A stretch of 64,000 nucleotides of DNA from Comamonas sp. JUb58 (GTDB taxonomy: Bacteria; Pseudomonadota; Gammaproteobacteria; Burkholderiales; Burkholderiaceae_C), in NCBI RefSeq assembly GCF_004364775.1, contig NZ_SOAL01000015.1, positions 91,974 through 155,973 on the forward strand. The letters run 5' to 3'. Shown here one piece after another: positions 11,399 to 24,800 of the stretch. A model generated the notes under the pieces. The model made no database searches. It saw only the letters and a list, made by a program, of their open reading frames with translations, and was not told the origin of the DNA. Numbering within the stretch: the first letter of the stretch is position 1; each line of letters begins with the position of its first letter. The position numbers and the translations under genes are program-made.

Positions 11399-12526
11399 TC
11401 AGTCCCAGGAAAGCGCGCCACCCGACTGGTATTCGATGACCCGTGTCTCGAAGAAATTTCGTTCCTTTTTCAGGTCGATCATCTCGCTCATCCACGGGAA
11501 AGGATTGTCCTCGTTGGGGAACAAAGCATCGAGGCCGATCTGCGTTGCGCGGCGGTTCGCGATGTAGCGCAGGTAGCCCTTGAACATCGATGCGTTCATG
11601 CCCAGCACACCTCGGGGCATCGTGTCTTCGGCATATTGGTATTCAAGTTCGACTGCTTGAATAAACAAGGCGTTTATCTCGTCCTTGAATGCTGCGGTCC
11701 AGAGGTCCGGGTTCTCCAGCTTGAGCTGGTTGATCAGGTCGATGCCGAAGTTGCAGTGCATGGACTCGTCGCGCAGGATGTACTGGTACTGCTCGGCCGC
11801 GCCAGTCATCTTGTTCTGGCGGCCCAGCGCCAGGATCTGCGTGAAGCCCACATAGAAGAACAGGCCCTCCATCAGGCAGGCAAAAACGATCAGGCTCTTG
11901 AGCAGGGTCTGGTCGGTCTGTGGCGTGCCGGTCTGGAAGTTGGGGTCCATGATCGCCTCGATGAAGGGGATCAGGAAAGCATCCTTGTTGCGGATCGACG
12001 GGACCTCGTTGTAGGCGTTGAAGATCTCGGATTCATCGAGGCCCAGCGACTCGACGATGTACTGGTAGGCATGGGTGTGGATGGCTTCTTCAAAGGCCTG
12101 GCGCAGCAGGAACTGGCGGCACTCCGGTGCGGTGATGTGGCGGTAGGTGCCCAGCACGATGTTGTTGGCGGCCAGCGAATCGGCGGTGACGAAGAAGCCC
12201 AGGTTGCGCTTGACGATGCGGCGCTCGTCCTCGGTCAGGCCATTGGGCGATTTCCACAGCGCGATGTCACGCGTCATGTTTACTTCTTGAGGCATCCAGT
12301 GGTTGGCGCAGGTAGCCAGGTATTTCTCCCAGGCCCATTTGTATTTGAAGGGCACCAGCTGGTTGACATCGGTCTTGGCGTTGATGATGCGCTTGTCGGC
12401 GGCATTGACGCGCTTGAATGTGGCGGCAGCCTGCGATGCCGAAGGCGCGGCTGCCGTAGTGGCCGTGGTGGCCGCTGAGGCTGGCGTGGCCAGCGCGTCC
12501 ATGGATTCTTCTTCAAAGCTCAGCAT
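11399..12526 (-). CDS. nrdB: Ribonucleoside-diphosphate reductase beta subunit NrdB (class Ia)
   Basis: Small subunit carrying the diiron centre and tyrosyl radical used by NrdA to make dNDPs. It has 375 residues with an extra Ala/Thr-rich N-terminal segment of about 35. Iron ligands are recognisable: the Asp in [10 protein letters not shown], Glu and His in [10 protein letters not shown], Glu in LMEGLFF, and Glu/His in [11 protein letters not shown]. The radical tyrosine is the Y of HTHAY, four residues after the His, so this is not the Phe-type class Ic. It lies 58 bases downstream of nrdA in the same operon. Confidence 0.96.
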   Translation of the reverse strand: MLSFEEESMDALATPASAATTATTAAAPSASQAAATFKRVNAADKRIINAKTDVNQLVPFKYKWAWEKYLATCANHWMPQEVNMTRDIALWKSPNGLTEDERRIVKRNLGFFVTADSLAANNIVLGTYRHITAPECRQFLLRQAFEEAIHTHAYQYIVESLGLDESEIFNAYNEVPSIRNKDAFLIPFIEAIMDPNFQTGTPQTDQTLLKSLIVFACLMEGLFFYVGFTQILALGRQNKMTGAAEQYQYILRDESMHCNFGIDLINQLKLENPDLWTAAFKDEINALFIQAVELEYQYAEDTMPRGVLGMNASMFKGYLRYIANRRATQIGLDALFPNEDNPFPWMSEMIDLKKERNFFETRVIEYQSGGALSWD

Positions 12527-12584
12527 GGATGAATGCTCCTGGTGGTGGCCGCTGTTGCGGCCCGGTTCAGACGGTCAGCGGGGT

Positions 12585-15488
<2,904 letters not shown>

Positions 15489-15569
15489 GATGTCCTCTCT
15501 GTGGTGTGTGAAAAGCCGGAGAAACAGCGCTGTGCATGCCGGTATCACTGAGCCGCCGGATACCACCTG

Positions 15570-15585
15570 ACGCTACATATAGTGT
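15570..15585 (-). promoter_or_regulatory. NrdR box 1 (proximal)
   Basis: ACGCTACATATAGTGT matches the NrdR consensus acaCwAtATaTwGtgt at nearly all positions. It is 81 bases upstream of the nrdA start. NrdR represses ribonucleotide reductase genes when dATP is high. Confidence 0.88.
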
Positions 15586-15600
15586 TTTATAAAGCGCTGG

Positions 15601-15616
15601 ACACTACCTGTAGTGT
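15601..15616 (-). promoter_or_regulatory. NrdR box 2 (distal)
   Basis: ACACTACCTGTAGTGT is a near-perfect palindromic NrdR box. Its start is 31 bp from that of the proximal box, about three helical turns, which is the arrangement expected for cooperative NrdR binding. TATAAA lies between the boxes on the minus strand and may be the -10. Confidence 0.88.
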
Positions 15617-15896
15617 ATGGCGCATTGCGCATTTTGTGTGTAGCGCTGTTGCCCATGCTGCGCAGCAAGACGGCGGCAACTGCGCATGGCGTCGTGGTTT
15701 GCAGAGGCAAACCACCGCTCTGTGTGTGTTTCTGCGCTATCCGCGTTGCGAGCCTGCGTAAAACATGGGCATTGCATCTGAAAAAAATTTTTTCAGATGT
15801 GGAGATTTGCTGTGTTTTTTGTGGCGTGCATGCCTAGCATTGCATGCGGATGCACGACAAATGCAGGCCGTTTATAGGGCTGGGCAATAGCCCGAT
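15617..15896. other. Non-coding stretch between ampD and the nrdA control region, rich in palindromes
   Basis: No convincing gene. Visible structures are a 9-bp perfect hairpin, GTGGTTTGC (15694-15702) / GCAAACCAC (15707-15715), with loop AGAG; a 25-base palindrome, CATCTG + A7 + T6 + CAGATG (15775-15799); and repeated GCATGC words at 15828-15846. The A/T-cored palindrome could terminate the minus-strand ampD transcript. The others have no assigned role. Confidence 0.6.
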
Positions 15897-16520
15897 TCAG
15901 AGCTTGAGTGAAGCGGGAAACATGGCTGCTGGCCAGGCCAGATCCTGCTGCAGCCGGGGCCAGAGAAAGCCCGCGCCCGGGTCGTTCTTGCGGCCCGGCG
16001 CAATGTGTTCATGGCCGGCAATATAGGCGATCGCATACTGCGCGCGGATCTGCTGGCACAGCTGCACGAGGCTGTCGTACTGGGCGGGCTCGAAAGTCTC
16101 GCCCTCCAGGCCTTCGAGCTCGATGCCGATGGAGTCATCATTGCAGCGGGGCCGGCCGCGCCAGAACGATTGGCCGGCATGCCAGGCGCGCTGGTCGGCA
16201 CTGACAAACTGCCACACCTCCCCCTGGCGGGTGATGAAGAAATGCGAGGACACCTGCAGGCCCCGGATGCTCTGGAAATAGGGGTGGGCATCCCAGTCGA
16301 GCTGGTTGGTGAAGAGGCGCTGCACATCACCCGTGCCGTAGAGGCCGGGCGGCAGGCTGATGGAGTGGACGACCACCAGATCGGTGCATGCGCCCTCGGG
16401 CCGGGGCCCGAAATTGGGCGAGGGGCAGTGCCTGGCGCTGCACAGCCAGCCGTCCTGCCAGAGCGCTTGCGCCGGCGCTGGCGGGTTGATATCGGCAGGG
16501 GTGCCCGGTGTGGTGGCCAT
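15897..16520 (-). CDS. ampD: 1,6-anhydro-N-acetylmuramyl-L-alanine amidase AmpD
   Basis: Cytoplasmic zinc amidase of peptidoglycan recycling. It removes the peptide from anhydro-muropeptides and so keeps AmpR-type beta-lactamase induction low. It has 207 residues. Zinc ligands are the His in VVVHSISLPPG (about 51) and the His and Asp in GHEHIAPGRKNDPG (about 170-182). CPSPNFGPRPEG is the family's N-terminal signature. pilR lies 11 bases upstream on the same strand. Confidence 0.95.
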   Translation of the reverse strand: MATTPGTPADINPPAPAQALWQDGWLCSARHCPSPNFGPRPEGACTDLVVVHSISLPPGLYGTGDVQRLFTNQLDWDAHPYFQSIRGLQVSSHFFITRQGEVWQFVSADQRAWHAGQSFWRGRPRCNDDSIGIELEGLEGETFEPAQYDSLVQLCQQIRAQYAIAYIAGHEHIAPGRKNDPGAGFLWPRLQQDLAWPAAMFPASLKL

Positions 16521-16531
16521 GGTCTCGGGCC

Positions 16532-18048
<1,517 letters not shown>

Positions 18049-18052
<4 letters not shown>

Positions 18053-19731
18053 GCCTGGTGGATCAAATCAGTCTGCTGGGGATGCGCGGGGCTGGCGGCC
18101 CTGCGAAACTGCACAATGAAGGCGTTGCCCTGGGTCAGCGCGGGCAGCTCCGTGCTCTGCCTTTCATAGCGGATCATAGCGCCATGGCGGGTGCAGAGTT
18201 CGCGGCAGATGTACAGGCCCAGCCCGCTCGATCGGCTCTCGGACGAGAAGAAGGGCTCGAACAAATGCTTTTCAATGGTTGGCTCAATGGGCGCGCCATC
18301 GCTCCAGACCACCAAGGTGGTGGTGCCCGTCAGGCTGCTGTGCGTGCTCACGCGCAAGGAGTCGGCGCAGTCGCGGCGGTAGCGCTGGCCGTTGTTGAGC
18401 AGGTTGTAGAGCAGCTGGCGCAGGTGGCCGGTATCAAAGGCCACCAGGCTGTCATCGGCTTGCAGCGACAGCGACACCGTGTGGGCGGCAGGCGCCATCG
18501 CCATCCAGTCATGGCAGATCTGCAGCACCGTGTCATTGAGGGCAATGGAGTCGCCATCGCCCGGCTGGATCTGGTTGTGTACGCGGGCAATGTCCAGAAT
18601 GTCTTCTGCAATGCGGCCCAGGCGCAGGGCGTTTTGCTCGACCATATAGGTCAGCCGCTTTTGGCCCGGATCGGTCAGGTCTTCGTCAAGCAAGGCATTG
18701 GCCTGGGTGATTGCCGTCAGTGGGTTGCGGATTTCATGGGCCACAGCGGCTGACATGCGGCCCATGGCCGCCATTTTTTCGGTGCGCAGCCGGGCCTCTA
18801 TCTCCCGCAGGTCATGCAGAAACACCAGGCACAGCGGGTCATTGTCATGGCTGCCGATGCTGCCGAAGGTGGGCAGCGGATGGGTCAGCCAGGTGCGTAC
18901 ATGCAGGCCAATGGGGGCCATCTGTGGCGCGGTGATCGCCAGGTCCTGCGAGACGGGCTTTTGATCGGCAAAGGTCTGGGTGACCTGCTCGACAACACCG
19001 CGCCAGGCGGGCAGCTGTGCCAGCGCCAGCGGCAGGTGGGGATGGCCCAGCAAATTCATGGCCGCCGGATTGGCAACGCGCACCTGCAAGTCCTGGTCGG
19101 CCACCATCACGCCATCGGGCAGGTTCTGCAGGATCAGCGCATTGATCTGCTCTTGCTGGTTGGCCGCTGCGGCATTGCGCAGGCCCTGCAAGGTCTCGCG
19201 CTCCACACGCGAGGCGAGCAGGCGCACCAGAATGCCGACCAGGAAATAGGCCGCGCCGGCCATCCCTGCCTGCACGGTGTTCTGCGTGACATCGGGGTCG
19301 AGCACCGAGACGCGAAAACTCAGCGACTCGACAATCAGAAAGATCGTGATGTAGGCGCAGCTGCCCAAGGTCACCAACCAACCGCCCATGGTGCCGGCAA
19401 ACAGCACCGCCAGGCCAAACATCGGCGTCAGGGTGTAGGTGCCGGTCTTGGTGATTTCCAGCAGCGAGATCAGCAGCAGATCCATGCCCACCGTCGGCAG
19501 CCAGGCATAGACACGGCGTTGCGGCGGCGGTTTGTGGCTGAGCGCGGCATAGAGCATGGCCGAGATGCCATAGACGCCCAACAGCGCCAGTTGCGACAGC
19601 AGCTGTCCAGACTGCGCCGGCGTGATGGCCATCACGCCAAGTGCCAGCAGCAAGGCCACAAATACGCGGGCCACCAGGTAGCCGCGCCACAGGCGCTTGA
19701 AGGGGGTCTCCATTAACTCCTGTGTTGCCAT
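18049..19731 (-). CDS. pilS: Sensor histidine kinase PilS
   Basis: Membrane sensor kinase for PilR. About six transmembrane helices lie in residues 20-190. A PAS-like domain follows, beginning near NLPDGVMVADQDLQVRVANP. The HisKA box AAVAHEIRNPLTAITQAN carries the phospho-His, and a HATPase domain with SSGLGLYICREL follows. Start uncertain: the ATG at 19731 (MATQELMETPF) gives 560 residues, and the ATG at 19713 is possible with AGGAG only three bases upstream. Overlaps pilR by 4 bases. Confidence 0.9.
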
Positions 19732-19748
19732 GGTCGCGCTGCCCAAGC

Positions 19749-19985
19749 TCAGCTTTTGCCAGGCGGCACGGCCTGGGCCAGATGGGCTTGCGAGCAGTAG
19801 TGCGCGCCCTGGTAGCGGATGGCATCGGACTGCGGAAGGTGTACGCCGCAGTGGGCGCAGTGCACCATGGGCTCGGGCTTGGCCAGGCCTTTTTTAGGCG
19901 CCGGCGGGGGCGTGTTCTTGACCCGTTGGCTGCGCCACATGTGCCAGCCCACGGCCAGCACCAGCAATACCAGCAAATACTTCAT
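19749..19985 (-). CDS. PP0621-family small protein with N-terminal membrane anchor
   Basis: 78 residues. Residues 1-15 form a hydrophobic anchor (MKYLLVLLVLAVGWHMW). The C-terminal half has a possible zinc ribbon, CAHCGVHLPQSDA followed by HYCSQAH. The family is widely conserved in betaproteobacteria between ccsA and pilS, as here. The function is unknown. Confidence 0.8.
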   Translation of the reverse strand: MKYLLVLLVLAVGWHMWRSQRVKNTPPPAPKKGLAKPEPMVHCAHCGVHLPQSDAIRYQGAHYCSQAHLAQAVPPGKS

Positions 19986-19991
19986 GGTGGC

Positions 19992-20810
19992 TCAGTGTTT
20001 CAAGATGACTTCAAGGACAAAGCGCGAGCCCACATAGGCCAGCAGCAGCAAGGTGGCGCCCACATAGAGCATGTTGACGGCGCGCTGCCCGCGCCAGCCA
20101 AAGCGCTTGCGGCCCACCAGCAGGATGGCAAAGGTCAGCCAGGCCATCAGCGAGAAGACCGACTTGTGGTTCCAGACCCAGGCCTTGCCGTACAGCGCCT
20201 CGCCAAACCACCAGCCCGCCAGCAAGGTGGCGGACAGCAGGATGAAGCCGGCGGTGACGAAGCGGAAGGTCAGGCGCTCCAGCGCCAGCAGCGGCAGACC
20301 GCTGTCGTGGCTGCCGTCCTGGCGCATCTGGCGCTCGGCCCGGGTCATCAGCGCAGCATGCACCACGGCGGCGGCGAACAGGCCATACGAGGCAATACCC
20401 AAGGCCAGGTGCAGCGGCAGCCAGGGCGATGCATTCACATGCAAGGGGCTGCCGGGGAAGACACCGGCCAGCAGCACGGCAATGCAGCCCATGGCCGACA
20501 GCGGCCAGCGCGAGCGCAATTGGGGGTAAAGCTGCTGCTCAACCACATAGACCGTCAGCACCAGCCAGGCGGTGACGGACAGCGCTGGCGCAAAGCCGAA
20601 ATGGGGCATATCGCCAATCAGGCTCCAGGCAATGGCTGCCAGGTGCAGCGCCCAGGCCGCGCGCAAGCCCAGCCGCGCGCTGGGCTCCTGCAGGCGTCGG
20701 GCCGCAAGTGCGGGTATGGCGTAGGCGATGGCTGCAGCAATGGCCAGGGCCCAGCCGATGGGGCTGGTGCTGGCTGCGGCAATGGCGGGAGAGAGCATGC
20801 CCGCTATCAT
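19992..20810 (-). CDS. CcsA/HemX-like cytochrome c biogenesis membrane protein
   Basis: 272 residues with about eight transmembrane helices. It belongs to the CcsA/YpjD group, whose characterised members handle haem for cytochrome c maturation. WNHKS near residue 220 and the tryptophan-rich AGWWFGEAL region are family features. The closing residues are YVGSRFVLEVILKH. It is followed 6 bases later by the PP0621 gene and by pilS. In related genomes this gene usually faces ffh directly, but here a signalling pair lies between them. Specific function in this organism is inferred. Confidence 0.8.
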   Translation of the reverse strand: MIAGMLSPAIAAASTSPIGWALAIAAAIAYAIPALAARRLQEPSARLGLRAAWALHLAAIAWSLIGDMPHFGFAPALSVTAWLVLTVYVVEQQLYPQLRSRWPLSAMGCIAVLLAGVFPGSPLHVNASPWLPLHLALGIASYGLFAAAVVHAALMTRAERQMRQDGSHDSGLPLLALERLTFRFVTAGFILLSATLLAGWWFGEALYGKAWVWNHKSVFSLMAWLTFAILLVGRKRFGWRGQRAVNMLYVGATLLLLAYVGSRFVLEVILKH

Positions 20811-20914
20811 AGCTGCGGCGCAGGGCCTGTGTGGCCTGCGCCAGCGCTAGCGCCTGCCAATCGGCTGGCTATTGCCAGCGATAGACCACACAAGCCATCC
20901 GCTGCCAGCGTAAA

Positions 20915-21841
20915 TCACAGGCCGACGCTGGTGGCGCAGACGCGGTTGCGGCCGCTGGTCTTGGCCTCGTACAACAGCTCATCGGCACGGCGCAGGCAGT
21001 CCTCCATGCCGTCCGTCTGGCCGCAATGGATGGTCAGCACGCCGCAGCTCACCGTCAGCTCGGGTGCGGTGGTGGAGGCGGCATGGGCAATCGCCATGCT
21101 TTGCACCTCCAGGCGAAAACGCTCCACCACCTCCACCGCATCGGCGTGGCCTGGCAGGATCAGCGCAAACTCCTCGCCGCCAAAGCGGGCGGCCAGGTCA
21201 TAAGGGCGGCGGGCATGGCGTGCCAAGGTGCCCGCCACTTGCTTGAGCGCCTCGTCGCCCTGCACATGGCCGTAGTGGTCGTTGTAAAGCTTGAAGTGGT
21301 CGATATCGATCAGCGCCAGGCCCAACGGGTCGTTTCTGCGCAGGCACATGCGGTGGCTGCGGCGCAGCATGTCATCAAAATGCCGGCGGTTGGCCAGGCT
21401 GGTCAATCCATCGACCTGGGCCAGGCGCTGCAAGGCCTGGCGTTGCAAGGCCAGGTCGATCTGGTTGCGCACCCGCACGCTGACGACCGCCGGGCGGATG
21501 GGCTTGGAGACATAGTCGGCCGCGCCCAGGCGCAGGCCATATTCCTCCGCCGCCGCATCGCTTTGGCCGGTGATGAAGATGATGGCGATGCCGGCGGTGG
21601 CTTCCTGTTTTTTCAACTGGGTCAGCACTTCGTAGCCATTCATGCCGGGCATGCTGACATCGAGCAGCACCAGCAGCAGGCGGTGCGATTCGCGGGCCGC
21701 GATGGTCAGGGCGCTGGGGCCGTCCTTGGCCAGCAGTACGCGGTACTGCTGGCCCAGCAGTTCGGCGAGCATGGAGCGGTTGACGCGCTCGTCATCCACA
21801 ATCAGGATGGTGGGTTGGTCGTTATCGGGCTCAGCTTGCAT
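20915..21841 (-). CDS. Response regulator with GGDEF output (diguanylate cyclase)
   Basis: 308 residues. The receiver domain, about 10-125, has phosphoacceptor Asp in LLDVSMPGMNGYE and switch Lys in VSKPIRP. The GGDEF domain, about 140-300, has active motif GGEEF and a product-inhibition I-site RPYD exactly five residues before it. Active synthesis of cyclic di-GMP with feedback inhibition is therefore expected. It starts 43 bases after the hybrid kinase gene on the same strand, so they likely form one operon and one pathway. Confidence 0.92.
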   Translation of the reverse strand: MQAEPDNDQPTILIVDDERVNRSMLAELLGQQYRVLLAKDGPSALTIAARESHRLLLVLLDVSMPGMNGYEVLTQLKKQEATAGIAIIFITGQSDAAAEEYGLRLGAADYVSKPIRPAVVSVRVRNQIDLALQRQALQRLAQVDGLTSLANRRHFDDMLRRSHRMCLRRNDPLGLALIDIDHFKLYNDHYGHVQGDEALKQVAGTLARHARRPYDLAARFGGEEFALILPGHADAVEVVERFRLEVQSMAIAHAASTTAPELTVSCGVLTIHCGQTDGMEDCLRRADELLYEAKTSGRNRVCATSVGL

Positions 21842-21883
21842 GGTGCGATCGTAAGAGGTCTCTAGGGGCGGGCCGCATAGCCG

Positions 21884-24800
21884 TCAAAGGAGAATGTTTT
21901 CAAGCCGATCGATCGCGGCCAGCGCGGCATCGGCGTCCAGGTCTTCCACATGCTGCAGGATTTGCTGCAGCAGCGGTGTCCAGCGCGCAGCGGGGCTGGC
22001 CGAGAGCATGTGCTCGAGTTCGCTGACCGCGGCATAGTCCCCATCGGCCACCAAGCGCTTGAGGTGTTTGAGCTCTTGGCGCAGATTGTTGGCCGGGGCT
22101 GGGCTGGCGGCTGGCGCTGCTTCCTCGCTTGCATCAGGCTGGGCTGCTGCCAGATTCTGGCGCGAGGCCAAGCCTTGCAGCAGCGTCTGCAGCTGGGCGG
22201 CAAACTCGGTGGTCTCGGCATGCAGCTGCTGCTGGGGCTGGGCGGCCGGTGGTGGGGCCTGGGTCCAATCCCGCGCCTGGTTCTCGATGGTTTCAGCCGC
22301 CTGCACCAGGGAGGCGGCATCCAGGTAGCCCAGTGCGCCCTTGAGCGAGTGGGCCAGCATGGACAGCGGTTGCCAGTCCGCCTGCTGCACATGCAGCACC
22401 AGGGTTTGGGGCGCATCGGCAAAGTCGCGGTAAAAGCCCGCCAACACCCGCTCGACCCGCTCGGCATTGCCGTGAAAGCGCTGCAGCATCTTGGCGTGGT
22501 TGATGCCGGGGGTGGCCGCCACGCGGGTCTCGTCGCGCAGAAACTCGGACTCAGGCGCATCCAGGGATTCGTTTTGGCCGCTGGAGCCGACAATCCATTC
22601 GCTCAGGGTTTCGTACAGCTTGCGCTCGTCAATGGGCTTGGTCAGGTGGGCATTCATGCCCGCTTCCTCAATGGCGGCACGGTCTTCCACCCGGGCCTGT
22701 GCCGTCAGTGCAATCACCGGCAGTTGCTGCAGATGCGGCAGCTGGCGCAGCGCGCGGGTGGCGTCCAGTCCGTCCATCTGCGGCATGTGCACGTCCATCA
22801 GCACGGCATCGTAGGGGCGCTGCTCCAGCATGCTGAGCGCTTCGGAACCATTGGTGGCCAGGCTGACCTGCACGCCGACCAAGCTCAAGAAATCGGCTGC
22901 CACCTCGCGGTTGAGCGCGTTGTCATCCACCACCAGCACATTTTTGCCCTGCAGGTGGGGGTAGAGCTGGGTGGGATTGCTGTGCAAGAGCTGGGCATGG
23001 CCGGACGCATCGGAGAACGCGCGTCGCGATACGCTGCCGCCTTGCGATTGCAAGGCCTCCAAAATGGCATTGAACAGCACCGACTGTGTCACCGGCTTGA
23101 TCAGCAGGCCTTGCAGGCGCAGCGCCTCGGCCTTGCGCATGACTTCGTCGCGGCCATAGGCGGTCACCATCAGCACCGCTGGCGTGGCAGACAGGTGCTC
23201 TTCCTCACGGATGCGGCGCGCCACCTCCAGACCGTCCATGCCCGGCATGCGCCAGTCCATCAACACCAGGCCATAGGGCGTGCCGACGCGGGAGGCCAGT
23301 TGCAGATCAGACAGCGCCTGCTCGCCCGAATCCACGGTGTCCGCACGCATGCCAAAGCCGCGCACCATCTCGGCCAGGATGTCGCGAGCGCTAGCGTTGT
23401 CGTCAACGATCAGCACCCGGTCCACCGGCGTGCCGTGGTAGCGGGCCGGCTTGGGCGCTTGCTGCAGCTGGGCGGGGTGCAGCTGCACGCTGAAGGAGAA
23501 GGTGCTGCCCAGGCCCGGGCTGCTCTCGACCTTGAGCTCACCCCCCATCTGGCCCACCAGACGCTGGCAGATGGCCAGGCCCAGGCCCGAGCCGCCATAG
23601 CGCCGGGTGGTCTGGCTGTCGGCCTGCGAGAAGGGGCGGAACAGCTGGCTCATCTGCGCCGCGTTCATGCCGATGCCGGTGTCCTTGACGGTGATCTCCA
23701 GCACGATCTTGCCGGGGGTCACCGGGCGGTTGCCGGCCGTCTCGGCGCTGCGGATGCTGATGACCACCTCGCCCAGGTGGGTGAACTTGATGGCATTGCT
23801 GACCAGGTTGTTCAGCACCTGGCTCAGGCGCAGCGGATCGCCGCTCAGCTGCCGGGGCACATCGGGCGCGACCGAGTAGACCACTTCGATGCCCTTTTCC
23901 TCGGCACGCAAGGTGGTGACGGCCGAGACGGTCTCCAGCACATCGTCCAGCGCAAACTCCACATTCTCCAAGGTGAGCATGCCCGCTTCGATCTTGGAAA
24001 AATCCAGAATGTCATTGATCACCGACAGCAGCGCATTGGCCGACAGCTCCACCTTCTCCAGGTAGTTGCGCTGCTTGGGCAACAGCGGGGTCTGCTGGAT
24101 CAGGCGCGTCATGCCGATGACGGTGTTCATCGGGGTGCGGATCTCATGGCTCATCGTGGCCAGGAACTCGGACTTGGCGCGCTCGGCCGCCTCGGCCATT
24201 TCCTTGGCTTTTTGCAGCGCCAGCTCGGCCTCGCGCTCGCGCGTGATGTCGAGCATGATGCCGTCCCAGGCCGTGCCCACCTCCTGGCGGCTGGGCGCCG
24301 AGCGGCAGCGCAGCCAGCGCAGGCCGCCGTCGGGCCGGATGATGCGGAAGCTGCAGTCAAACAGGCTCATGCGCTCCAGCGCCTCGCGCTGCTGCTGCCG
24401 GTACATGGCCAGATCGGCCGGGTGGATGGTTTTGATATAGGCCGCGTTGTCCGCCATGATCGCCTGCGCGCTGACGCCAATGAGCTTTTCGATACCGGCA
24501 CTGATATAGCTCATGCGCAGGGGTACGGTTTCGCCTTCGACGCGGTAGATCGCGCCGCTGGGAAGGTTGTCGGCCAGCGCTTCGAGCCGTTGGCGTGCCT
24601 GTTCGCGCTCCGACAGATCCTGCAAGGTGCCGCTGAGGCTGACGATGCGGCCACTGCTGTCATAGTCGGCCTGGCCCAGGATGCTGGCCGGGAACTGGCC
24701 GCCATCGGGCGTGTAATGCGTCACATCGAGCCGGTAGGGCTGGCCGGTCTGGGCACATTGGGCGATGGCCGCCGCCACCTTGGCATAGTCCTGCGGCGGC

